DNA of 64,000 bases from Segatella hominis. Its GTDB lineage: Bacteria; Bacteroidota; Bacteroidia; Bacteroidales; Bacteroidaceae. The position numbers were made by a program, and so were the translations under genes. The notes under the pieces were generated by a model. That model saw only the letters and a program-made list of their open reading frames with translations. It did no database searches and was not told the DNA's origin. How positions within the stretch are numbered: the first letter of the stretch is position 1; each line of letters begins with the position of its first letter. This document shows, piece after piece, positions 42,265 to 50,323 of this stretch. The stretch lies in contig NZ_CP137559.1 in assembly GCF_019249725.2 (NCBI RefSeq), positions 539,501 to 603,500 of the forward strand, written 5' to 3'.

Positions 42265-44166
42265 ATGAAGATTATAAATAAAATATATTCGCTTTTGACA
42301 GCAGTCATGATTCTCTTCATGGCGAGCTGCTCTCCAGACGAGTTTGGTCTGGGCGATAAGAACTTGTCTTCTGAGGATTTGGCTGAGAACATCGCCTTCA
42401 CGATTACTCACGACGAAAACAATCCTAATATCGTCAAGTTCAAGAGTCTGTTGCCATCGAGCTATTCGGTGGTCTTTGATACTCCTCAGGGACGTTTCCA
42501 GCAGGATGAGGTGAGCTTGAAGATTCCTTTCAATGGTACCTATCAGGCACGTATTGGTGTTGAAACCCGCGGTGGTTTCCTCTGGGGACCCTACGCCGAG
42601 TTCAAGGTAGATGAATTCTGTGCCGAATTCGTTACCGATCCTCTTTGGACCTACCTGAGCGGAGGTGTAGGCAAATCGAAGCGATGGAAGTTGGATATCG
42701 ATGCCAATACCATCACCAAGCATTCTGACCTCTGGGCAGGTCCGCTCGGATTCTGGGGTATGGATGATGACTGGAGTACCTGTATGATGGGACAGACCGC
42801 TTCTGCCGGCGACCATTGGAACTGGACTCCTGATATCGCAGGCAACTCCTGGGTGATGTCGGCTATCGACTATGGTTATATGGAGTTCGACCTGATTGGC
42901 GGTGCCCATGTCACCGTATATAATGCTGAGACAGGTGAGACCTTTAAGGGTACTTACATGCTGGATACAGACAATCATACCATCACCTTTTCGGATGCGG
43001 AGCTGCTCCACAATTCGGGTCATGATAAGGTTGCTACCAACTGGCGTAGCGGTTTGAAACTGATGGGACTTGCTGATGACCGTTTGCAGATAGCAACTGT
43101 TCGAGACAATTCTGATGAAGGCAAGTGCTTGCTTTGCTACAACTTCGTTTCAGAGGAATACTGGGACAATTGGACTCCTACCGTGGTAGTGAATACCCAT
43201 GTGAAGCCAACGCTGATGGCCGACTGGCGCGACTGGGTAGAGCAGAAGACTAATAAGGAAATCACCTACAAGTTGGCTAACCCTGATAATGAAGAGGGAA
43301 AGCAGTTTGACTATTGCAACCTCGACGGTAGTGCCAAGGGCATTCAACTTACAGCAGCTAGTGGTATCGAGGATGCAACCCTCGTGATGAACAGTGAGTC
43401 AAAGAGCTATATCTATACAGCTCCTGATGGAAGTCAGGTTTCTGGTAAATATACCTTGACCGATGAGGGCGTGTTCACCTTCGACAAGGGCTTCGGAAAT
43501 ACCCAGCTTTCTGCAACGGGCAATTACAACATGCATGCCAATGCCGACAACACCCTGCGCATCCTGAAAGTCAGCAAGGATGATTATACCGGACATCTGA
43601 AGGATCTGTGGCTCGGTAGCCAGTGTCTTGATGACCAGGGCAATCTCTATCAGTATCAGGCATACCACTGGGTAGCCCAGAGTGCAAGTTCTGCATCTGG
43701 TCCTAAGTATAAGGCAAACCTCTTCTTCAACAACTCCGGTTGGGGCTGGAAACACGATGGCGATGCCGCCAACTATATGAGCACCAATGTTTTCATCACA
43801 GGCGATGGCGACTATTCCTTGAAGTTTGAGGGTGCAGAGAGCAATCCATATCTTCTCTACATCGATGTCAACAAGATTCTGAAGGACAATCCAAACTGTG
43901 ATATCACCATCAAGAGCATCAAGGTAGATGGCAAGAGTGTTGATTTTGATGATACACTCATTTCAAGAGGATATACAGATGACGACCCAAGTACCAACTC
44001 TTTCCGTCGTTATGTATTGAACCCATGGGGACCAGCCGCATGCTTCAAGTTTGATTCCGGCAACAATGAGTTTACCGACTTCAAGTGTTCTTCAAGCATC
44101 GAAGTGGTTATCACCGTGAAGATGGATACAGGTGCTCCTGTAGTGAAACCATCAGAGGGTAAATAA
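42265..44166 (+). CDS. Surface lipoprotein of the PUL, probably SusE/F-position glycan-binding protein
   Basis: The 633-residue protein is a lipoprotein (MASCSPDEFGLGD). It starts with a PKD/Ig-like region (FTITHDENNPNIVKFKS...GTYQARIGVETRGG). Two similar large modules follow, around residues 110-330 (WKLDIDANTITKHSDLWAGPLGFWG, GTYMLDTDNHTITFSDAEL) and 370-560 (ASGIEDATLVMNSESKSYIY, GKYTLTDEGVFTFDKGF), then a C-terminal module with aromatic residues. The position after SusD and many exposed Trp and Tyr residues suggest a cell-surface glycan-binding protein. I know no catalytic motif in it; binding is inferred. Confidence 0.75.
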   Translation: MKIINKIYSLLTAVMILFMASCSPDEFGLGDKNLSSEDLAENIAFTITHDENNPNIVKFKSLLPSSYSVVFDTPQGRFQQDEVSLKIPFNGTYQARIGVETRGGFLWGPYAEFKVDEFCAEFVTDPLWTYLSGGVGKSKRWKLDIDANTITKHSDLWAGPLGFWGMDDDWSTCMMGQTASAGDHWNWTPDIAGNSWVMSAIDYGYMEFDLIGGAHVTVYNAETGETFKGTYMLDTDNHTITFSDAELLHNSGHDKVATNWRSGLKLMGLADDRLQIATVRDNSDEGKCLLCYNFVSEEYWDNWTPTVVVNTHVKPTLMADWRDWVEQKTNKEITYKLANPDNEEGKQFDYCNLDGSAKGIQLTAASGIEDATLVMNSESKSYIYTAPDGSQVSGKYTLTDEGVFTFDKGFGNTQLSATGNYNMHANADNTLRILKVSKDDYTGHLKDLWLGSQCLDDQGNLYQYQAYHWVAQSASSASGPKYKANLFFNNSGWGWKHDGDAANYMSTNVFITGDGDYSLKFEGAESNPYLLYIDVNKILKDNPNCDITIKSIKVDGKSVDFDDTLISRGYTDDDPSTNSFRRYVLNPWGPAACFKFDSGNNEFTDFKCSSSIEVVITVKMDTGAPVVKPSEGK

Positions 44167-44194
44167 GATTAGAAACTTTAATGTGGATTAGATT

Positions 44195-46324
44195 ATGAAA
44201 ATGAAATATTTAGCAGGTGTGATGCTGCTGATGGCCGGTCTTTGCTCGCTCTCTTCCTGTAGCGATGATGATGACTACTCTGCAGCCACAGGAAATGTGA
44301 TTAGCACCATTGAGACGGGAGATGCTTCTGTTACTGCTATTTCGGCAGTAGTCAGCGGCAAGGTCTTGGACTTGAGTAAGCAGGATGCAGGTGCCTATGC
44401 GGTGGGTGTTGTTTACGGTACCAACCCCGATCCTACCACAGCCGGCACCAAGCAGCCAGGCGTTATTGATGCCGAAGGTAATGTAACCGCTACTCTCTCG
44501 GGATTGACCAAGGGTAATACCTATTATTATGCCACCTACGTACAGTTGCAGGGCATAGTAACCAAGTTTGGTGAGGTGAAGAGCTTCGTGGCTACCGATG
44601 CCCAGATTGCTACAGCTGAAGCCACAGATGTTACGGCAACCAAGGCCACCCTGAGTGCTACAGCTAATGGCTTGGAAGGCATCCTGATAGAGGGAGAGAC
44701 CCAGATGAACTACGGTTTCAAGATTTCTACCTCGGAGGCGGATGTAGAGAATGGTATCAATTATCCAATCTCAGCCAGTAACAAGACAATCAGTCAACGT
44801 GTGGAAGGATTACTTCCTGGTACTACTTACTATTATACAGCATATTTTGAGTTGGGCGATGGTTTTGTTTATGGTGAGACCAAGAGCTTTACCACTCCTG
44901 CTCAGAAAATGGAATATGTAGACTTGGGTTTGAGCATCCTTTGGGCTAAGTGCAACCTGGGTGCTGAATCTGAGGAAGAAACAGGTGCCCTTCTGGGCTA
45001 TGGTGATCTGACAGGTGTGAATCAGAGTACTTATCTCATTGATTACAATACTGTGGAGGATATCGCCGGTACGGATAAGGATATCTTGAAGAAGGTGAAT
45101 GTGGATGCAGGTGCCTTGATGCGCAGTTCTACTCCTACCGCCGATCAGATGAGTGAGTTGATTGCCAATACCACTCAGACAGAAGTTGAGGTAAAGGGCG
45201 TGAAGGGTATCAGATTTACTGCAGCCAATGGCAACAGCATCTTTATGCCTTACACCGGTTACCGCAACGGTACTGCCAAGGTAGGCGAGGGCAACCAGGG
45301 CTTGTATTGGAGCGGCAATAACTATAGCATCGCTACGGATTATAGCCAGACGCTCAATCTGACCAATGGTACTGCTTCATCAGGTGTTTCAGCCCGCAAC
45401 CTGGGTTTGGCAATCCGTCCTGTTCGTATGTCACCTGAGTTGAAGGTAGATAATTCCAAGTTGGTTGTCGGCGACCTTGAGAATAATGGCAGAATCCGTA
45501 TCGAGATTTTCAACCAGTATGGTTCTACGGGCAGCAATCCTGGCATCAACCAGGCTCAGATTAAGTTTACCAAGAACATGGTGGTTACTTTCCGTCTTTC
45601 TGGTTTGAAAGATAACATGAAGGAAGGTGCGGGTAGTCATGTGGCTGGTTTGGAGTATGCTGATGCTTCTTGGGATCCAAATCGCTGGTCAGCCTTTGAT
45701 GATTCCAAGTATGATGCCAACGTCACTGGCGATGGTCTCTATACGGTTTGGATGGAGACTGGTGGTGCTGAGGCTGAAGGTGCAGCGGTATTCTGTGTGG
45801 ATATCAACAATCTGGCAGCTGATGCCATCGATGCATCCAAGATTAAAGCAGAGATTGTGAGCATCAAGTTTGATGTGGATCCTGAATTCTCTATGGATTT
45901 CTCTAAGACTGAGTTCAACAACAAGGATGGCAACGGCACAGACGGTCGTATTGAAATCTACAATGAGTATGGTAATACCAAGGCAAATGGAGTGGATGCT
46001 TCAGCCTTGTCATTCGTAGGTAATCTGATAGTCAACTTCACCATCACGGGTATCGACGGCAACTTGAAGGATTCTGCTTCCAAGAACTACAAGACAGAAC
46101 TTTCTTATGCCACACCTAGCTGGTATCCTAGCTACTGGGGCGGTTCTGAATTCGGTCGCACTTATGTGAAGGGCGATGGCACCTACGAGGTTTCCGCTTC
46201 TTTGGCAGATAACTGCTCGGGTGCAGTGGTTTGGACCATCGAACTCTACGATTTGTGGAAAGACCTGGTTGATCCTACCCAGGTTAAGGTCAAGATTAAT
46301 CATGTATTGACTCCAGGTAAGTAA
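44195..46324 (+). CDS. Multi-domain surface lipoprotein with duplicated C-terminal module
   Basis: The 709-residue lipoprotein (SSCSDDDDYSA, acidic run after Cys as in surface-exported lipoproteins) has two N-terminal fibronectin-III-like repeats (residues about 25-230, each with G-TYYY-). A FISUMP-like domain (EYVDLGLSILWAKCNLGAES... NLGLAIRPVR) spans residues about 240-410. Two related C-terminal modules carry the paired motifs GRIRIEIFNQYGSTGSNPG and GRIEIYNEYGNTKANGVD. The duplicated module may be a carbohydrate-binding fold, but I do not recognise it. It is in the SusC/D operon just before the GH5 gene, so glycan capture at the surface is the likely role. Confidence 0.7.
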   Translation: MKMKYLAGVMLLMAGLCSLSSCSDDDDYSAATGNVISTIETGDASVTAISAVVSGKVLDLSKQDAGAYAVGVVYGTNPDPTTAGTKQPGVIDAEGNVTATLSGLTKGNTYYYATYVQLQGIVTKFGEVKSFVATDAQIATAEATDVTATKATLSATANGLEGILIEGETQMNYGFKISTSEADVENGINYPISASNKTISQRVEGLLPGTTYYYTAYFELGDGFVYGETKSFTTPAQKMEYVDLGLSILWAKCNLGAESEEETGALLGYGDLTGVNQSTYLIDYNTVEDIAGTDKDILKKVNVDAGALMRSSTPTADQMSELIANTTQTEVEVKGVKGIRFTAANGNSIFMPYTGYRNGTAKVGEGNQGLYWSGNNYSIATDYSQTLNLTNGTASSGVSARNLGLAIRPVRMSPELKVDNSKLVVGDLENNGRIRIEIFNQYGSTGSNPGINQAQIKFTKNMVVTFRLSGLKDNMKEGAGSHVAGLEYADASWDPNRWSAFDDSKYDANVTGDGLYTVWMETGGAEAEGAAVFCVDINNLAADAIDASKIKAEIVSIKFDVDPEFSMDFSKTEFNNKDGNGTDGRIEIYNEYGNTKANGVDASALSFVGNLIVNFTITGIDGNLKDSASKNYKTELSYATPSWYPSYWGGSEFGRTYVKGDGTYEVSASLADNCSGAVVWTIELYDLWKDLVDPTQVKVKINHVLTPGK

Positions 46325-46348
46325 TCATACGTATTATTTTGATATTCT

Positions 46349-48166
46349 ATGAATATGAAGAAAATAACAATTTTATCGTTTCTGATCATGGCTTTTGCCA
46401 TGGTCAGTTTCTCAGCCTGTTCTAATGAGGATACCATCGGAGGCGGTGAAGGACTCTCTAAGGATTTCGTGGTTTCCCGTTCTGATATGGCGTTTACGAA
46501 GAATGGTGGTGAGACAGACTTATATGTCAAGGCGGCTCAGGTGCCAACGGTTTCTACCGAAGCGGCTTGGTTGGCTGTAACTCCTGTGGCTGGCTCTTCT
46601 AGTATCACCCATCATTTCCTCATCAAGGCAGAGGCAAATACGGCCAATGATGACCGTTCGGCAACTATCACCGTAGCGGCTGGTTCTGATACCAAGACTA
46701 TCACCGTAATCCAGAACTCTACCGAGGGACTGCTCATAACATCAGGTAAGACCCTGAATGTGGGGGCTGCAGGTGGTAAGGTTACTGTTACCCTGAAGGC
46801 AAATGCAAGTTATTCTCAGGTCATCAGCAATGAATGGGTGAGTGAGATTACTACTCGTGCCAACATGATGGAATACACCCGCAACTATACGGTGGCTGCC
46901 AACATCAGCAATGCCCGTTCGGCAACCATCAGCTATACCATGGTGGTAAACGACAGTACTTCCATCACCGAAGCTGTTACCGTCAACCAGGAGCAGGGTA
47001 CTTCTTCTAGTGATATGAGTAAGACGGCTATGGATATTGCAGCCTTGATGTATCCGGGTTGGAACTTGGGTAATACGATGGAGGCAGGAAATGCTGCCAA
47101 TAACTGGAAGAATGCCGGTATCGGTTCTGAAACTTCATGGCAGTCGGCAAAGACTACCCAGCAGCTCATCGACCTGGTGAAGGCTTCCGGTTTCAATAGC
47201 GTCCGTATTCCTTGTTCTTGGGTGATGGGTCACATCACAGATGCTGAGGCTTGCACCATCGATGCCGATTGGCTGGCTCGTGTTCACGAGGTGGTAGATT
47301 ACTGCATCAAGAACGATCTCTATGTCATCATCAACCAGCATTGGGATGGTGGATGGATTGAGCATGATGGCTTTACTGCTGCTACTGATGTGGATGCTAC
47401 CAAGGCAAAACTCACCAAGATCTGGACTCAGATAGCCAATAGTTTCAAGAATTATGACGAGCGTCTTATCTTTGCCGGTATGAATGAGCCTGGTGTGGGT
47501 GGCGGTGATGCCAATGCATTGCTGGGCACTGCGGATTTGGCCAATAGAATTGCAGAGTATGAGCAGACTTTCATTGAGGCAGTGCGTGCTACTGGTGGCA
47601 ACAATGCCAAGCGAGTTCTGGTGGTTCAGGGTCCTAATACCAATATCGACAACTTCGTGGCTCATAATTATATGAATAAGATCCATGATTCAGCTACCGA
47701 CCGATTGATGGTAGAGGTTCACTTCTATGATCCATATCAGTTTACTGATTTGAGTGAAGACAAGGATTGGGGAAAGTACTATCTCTATTGGGGTAAGAAC
47801 AACAAGGGTGGTGATGCCGACCGCACTGCTGATGCCAAATACAACGAGGATTATGTAGAGGCTCAGATGGAGAAGATGAAGACCCACTTCTTCGACAAGG
47901 GTTATCCCGTGTTGATTGGTGAGTTTGGTGCCAACCAGCGTCTGGCTATCGGTAAGGATGCGCTTCATGATGCATCCGTGAAGGATTACTATAAGGCAGT
48001 CGTTACCAGTGCCATCAACAATGGATGTGTGCCAGTAGCTTGGGATACAAATTCAAATTTCCCAAGTATGACCATCTTTAATAGAGCTGGTGCTAATATC
48101 AGCAATGCGAATATGATGGAGAGTATCAATGCTGGAGTTGCTGCTGCTAAGTGGCCTTCTAAATAA
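46349..48166 (+). CDS. BACON-GH5 glycoside hydrolase, probably GH5_4 endo-beta-glucanase/mannanase
   Basis: The 605-residue surface lipoprotein (FSACSNEDTIGG) has two N-terminal BACON/Ig-like modules (residues about 35-225, e.g. STEAAWLAVTPVAGSSS and ATITVAAGSDTKTITVIQN) and a GH5 barrel. The barrel starts GWNLGNTMEA, has FNSVRIPCSW, the acid/base Glu in AGMNEPG near residue 378 and the nucleophile Glu in LIGEFGAN near 525. GWNLGNTME is typical of subfamily 4 endoglucanases, xyloglucanases and glucomannanases. It is the last gene of the first SusC/D operon and is followed by a stray C-terminal tail fragment. Substrate is inferred. Confidence 0.9.
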   Translation: MNMKKITILSFLIMAFAMVSFSACSNEDTIGGGEGLSKDFVVSRSDMAFTKNGGETDLYVKAAQVPTVSTEAAWLAVTPVAGSSSITHHFLIKAEANTANDDRSATITVAAGSDTKTITVIQNSTEGLLITSGKTLNVGAAGGKVTVTLKANASYSQVISNEWVSEITTRANMMEYTRNYTVAANISNARSATISYTMVVNDSTSITEAVTVNQEQGTSSSDMSKTAMDIAALMYPGWNLGNTMEAGNAANNWKNAGIGSETSWQSAKTTQQLIDLVKASGFNSVRIPCSWVMGHITDAEACTIDADWLARVHEVVDYCIKNDLYVIINQHWDGGWIEHDGFTAATDVDATKAKLTKIWTQIANSFKNYDERLIFAGMNEPGVGGGDANALLGTADLANRIAEYEQTFIEAVRATGGNNAKRVLVVQGPNTNIDNFVAHNYMNKIHDSATDRLMVEVHFYDPYQFTDLSEDKDWGKYYLYWGKNNKGGDADRTADAKYNEDYVEAQMEKMKTHFFDKGYPVLIGEFGANQRLAIGKDALHDASVKDYYKAVVTSAINNGCVPVAWDTNSNFPSMTIFNRAGANISNANMMESINAGVAAAKWPSK

Positions 48167-48184
48167 TATGATGAAACTGTTTGA

Positions 48185-48286
48185 ATTTCTCATCCTGCAG
48201 AGATTTTTAACCTCGCTGGTCAGAAGATAGACAAGTCTTATAAGGGTATTGTTATTCAAAATGGCAAGAAATTCGTTCAGAAATAG
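48185..48286 (+). pseudogene. Orphan C-terminal tail fragment (NLAGQK...VQK)
   Basis: Directly after the GH5 stop, a stop-bounded frame encodes ISHPAEIFNLAGQKIDKSYK and then GIVIQNGKKFVQK. This matches the C-terminal tail of the protein encoded at 52069-53358 (IYNLAGQKVNKSYKGVV and onwards). It has no start and no upstream body, so it is a relic of a lost gene or of an ancestral GH5 C-terminus. Confidence 0.75.
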
Positions 48287-48302
48287 TTCATAGATTAGAT
48301 TG

Positions 48303-48358
48303 GTATGTATAATGGGCAAAATAGTATCATACTTTTTTGCCCATTTTTCGTAATTTTG
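48303..48358 (+). promoter_or_regulatory. GH5_7 promoter with GTAT direct repeat and -7 box TAATTTTG
   Basis: The -7 box TAATTTTG is at 48351-48358. GTATCAT starts at 48324, exactly 27 nt before it, and GTATGTA starts at 48303, 21 bp further upstream. An 11-bp hairpin (AATGGGCAAAA, 48311-48345) overlaps these sites. There is no -33 TTTG at the usual spacing. Confidence 0.6.
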
Positions 48359-48430
48359 CAAACGAAAGTAAATCTTTCGTGAGTTTTTACTCATGGAGAT
48401 ATGGCAAGTAACAATCTAAACAATGTATAA

Positions 48431-49717
48431 ATGAGGAAAATATTCTTTTTACTGATGATGGCTTTAGCTACTGCTGGCAACATTTCTGCTAAGTCTAACT
48501 TTGTGAAAGTGAAGGACGGACATTTTATCCGTGATGGTAAACCATATTATTATGTAGGGACCAATTTCTGGTATGGTGCCATTCTCGGTTCTGAGGGACA
48601 GGGTGGTAATCGTGAACGTCTTTGCAAGGAACTTGACGAGATGAAGGCGATGGGTATAGACAACCTTCGTATTCTTGTAGGATCTGATGGCAAGAGAGGA
48701 GTAAAGACTAAGGTGGAACCTACTTTGCAGGAGGCTCCTGGAGTGTATAATGATACGATTCTTGCAGGTCTCGACTATCTGCTGATGGAGATGGGCAAGC
48801 GCAAGATGCTGGCCGTGCTCTATCTTAACAATTCCTGGGAATGGAGTGGCGGTTATGGCTATTACCTGGAGCAGGCTGGGATGGGGAAGGCTCCAAGGCC
48901 TAATGAAGATGGATATCCTGCTTTCATGAATTATGTGGCTAAATATGCAGCCTGTGAGAAGGCGCATCAGTATTTTTATGATTATGTGCGATTTATACTT
49001 ACGAGAACAAATAGATATACAAAGAAGAAGTACAAAGATGATCCAGCCATTATGTCATGGCAGATAGGTAATGAGCCTCGTGCTTTCAGCAAAGAGCAGT
49101 TGCCTGCTTTCGAAAAGTGGCTGGGTGAAGCGAGCAAGCTGATTCGTTCGCTCGATAAGAATCATCTGATTTCTATCGGTAGCGAAGGTAAATGGGGATG
49201 TGAAGGTGAACTGAACTGTTGGGAACGGATCTGTGCCGATAAGAATGTAGATTATTGCAACATTCATCTTTGGCCATACAACTGGAGTTGGGCGAGAAAA
49301 GATCATTTGCTGGAAGATTTGGGAATCTCCTGCAAGAACACCAAGGAGTATATTGATGAACATCTTGAGGTATGCGGACGTATTAGGAAACCATTGGTGA
49401 TGGAGGAGTTCGGCTATCCTCGTGATGGTTTCTCTTTTTCAACTTCTTCTACAACAGAAGCACGTGATGGATATTATAAGTATGTGTTCAGTCTTGTTGG
49501 CGACAATGCTGCATCCGGCGGTTACTTTGCTGGTTGCAACTTCTGGGGATGGGGCGGCTTTGCCAATCCTAAGCATGAGCAGTGGCAGGTAGGTGATGAC
49601 TACACCGGTGATCCTGCTCAGGAAGCGCAAGGTCTGAACTCCGTCTTTTCTACTGATAAATCTACATTGGATGTAGTGAAGACGCAGGTAGACAGAATGA
49701 AGAAGATTGGTAAGTAA
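48431..49717 (+). CDS. GH5 subfamily 7 endo-beta-1,4-mannanase
   Basis: The 428-residue enzyme has a signal peptide (MRKIFFLLMMALATAGNISA) and a single GH5_7 domain (FVKVKDGHFIRDGKPYYYVGTNFWYG, the hallmark start). Other landmarks are NLRILVGSDG, AVLYLNNSWEWSGG, IMSWQIGNEPR (acid/base Glu near residue 214), NIHLWPYNW and KPLVMEEFGYPRDG (nucleophile Glu near residue 325). These residues and the length fit secreted mannanases that cut beta-mannan backbones. It is a single-gene unit with its own promoter carrying the shared GTATCAT element and a terminator 30 nt after the stop. It lacks the NLAGQK tail. Confidence 0.93.
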   Translation: MRKIFFLLMMALATAGNISAKSNFVKVKDGHFIRDGKPYYYVGTNFWYGAILGSEGQGGNRERLCKELDEMKAMGIDNLRILVGSDGKRGVKTKVEPTLQEAPGVYNDTILAGLDYLLMEMGKRKMLAVLYLNNSWEWSGGYGYYLEQAGMGKAPRPNEDGYPAFMNYVAKYAACEKAHQYFYDYVRFILTRTNRYTKKKYKDDPAIMSWQIGNEPRAFSKEQLPAFEKWLGEASKLIRSLDKNHLISIGSEGKWGCEGELNCWERICADKNVDYCNIHLWPYNWSWARKDHLLEDLGISCKNTKEYIDEHLEVCGRIRKPLVMEEFGYPRDGFSFSTSSTTEARDGYYKYVFSLVGDNAASGGYFAGCNFWGWGGFANPKHEQWQVGDDYTGDPAQEAQGLNSVFSTDKSTLDVVKTQVDRMKKIGK

Positions 49718-49748
49718 TAAGTTAGGTGAAATTGTTAGTTGTTTTAGG

Positions 49749-49785
49749 AGGGTGTGTCATCAGTTCATGGTGCACCCTTTTTTTG
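49749..49785 (+). terminator. Terminator after the GH5_7 gene
   Basis: An imperfect 12-bp stem (AGGGTGTGTCAT against ATGGTGCACCCT) is followed by a T7 run. Confidence 0.65.
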
Positions 49786-49819
49786 TTTGACTTTTTATAA
49801 TAATACTTTTATGTTTTTT

Positions 49820-50030
49820 CGTAAAAGAATTGCCATATTGCCATATAATTCGGTAACTGTTTGATTATGAGAATGTACCGATATTGCAATAGCTTTTTAA
49901 TTGCCATAATCTGCCATATATTGCCATAAAAATAGCGATACTTAGGAGTTTTTGGTGATTTTAGCGGTGTTTTTGAGGCAAAAGGCAGGAGGCATTGAGT
50001 AAAAAGGTGTTTTTTCGGTTCAATGCCTAT
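49820..50030. other. Gene-free A/T-rich stretch with TTGCCATA repeats and a hairpin
   Basis: TTGCCATA or GCCATA recurs five times between 49830 and 49930 at irregular spacing. A 9-bp inverted repeat (AGGCATTGA at 49990-49998 with its complement at 50020-50028) is followed by a T-rich run. No credible coding frame was seen. Confidence 0.4.
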
Positions 50031-50060
50031 TGTTTTTGATGCTGTTTTTCCCGTATAATC

Positions 50061-50280
50061 TCCAATGCTGTTCCCGAAAATGCGTCCCGACGTAGCATCT
50101 GGTACGTCCCGACGCAGTAACAGATGCATCGCGATGTAATTTCAGATACATCCTGCCCAGAATCAAGTAAGCCTCATTTGAACTCCAGATAAGCCTCCTT
50201 TGCATATCAAGTAAGCCCCTTTTGAAGTTCAGGTGAGCCTCACTTGAACATTACGTAAGCCTCACTTGAAACGAGGGAAC
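50061..50280. repeat. Ten degenerate tandem units of exactly 22 bp
   Basis: Units begin at 50061, 50083, 50105, 50127, 50149, 50171, 50193, 50215, 50237 and 50259. The second to fourth have palindromic 10-bp starts (CGTCCCGACG, CATCGCGATG). The sixth to tenth start GCCTCnnTTG. Units two to eight end in a CAGATA/CAAGTAA-type sequence. The period is kept without any indel while the sequence drifts. The array lies between the mannanase gene and the insertion sequence, and no coding frame explains it. Confidence 0.8.
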
Positions 50281-50323
50281 CATAGGAATATTGGCTATAA
50301 AAATAGTTTATTTTATACTTTTA

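Noticed and set aside
49809..50129. 106-residue minus-strand frame before the insertion sequence
   Set aside because: It is low in complexity, has no start signals and runs into the 22-bp repeat array, so it is not a credible gene.
50061..50280. The 22-bp array as a CRISPR array
   Set aside because: There are no conserved repeats alternating with unique spacers; the whole 22-bp unit drifts, the period is too short and no cas gene is nearby.
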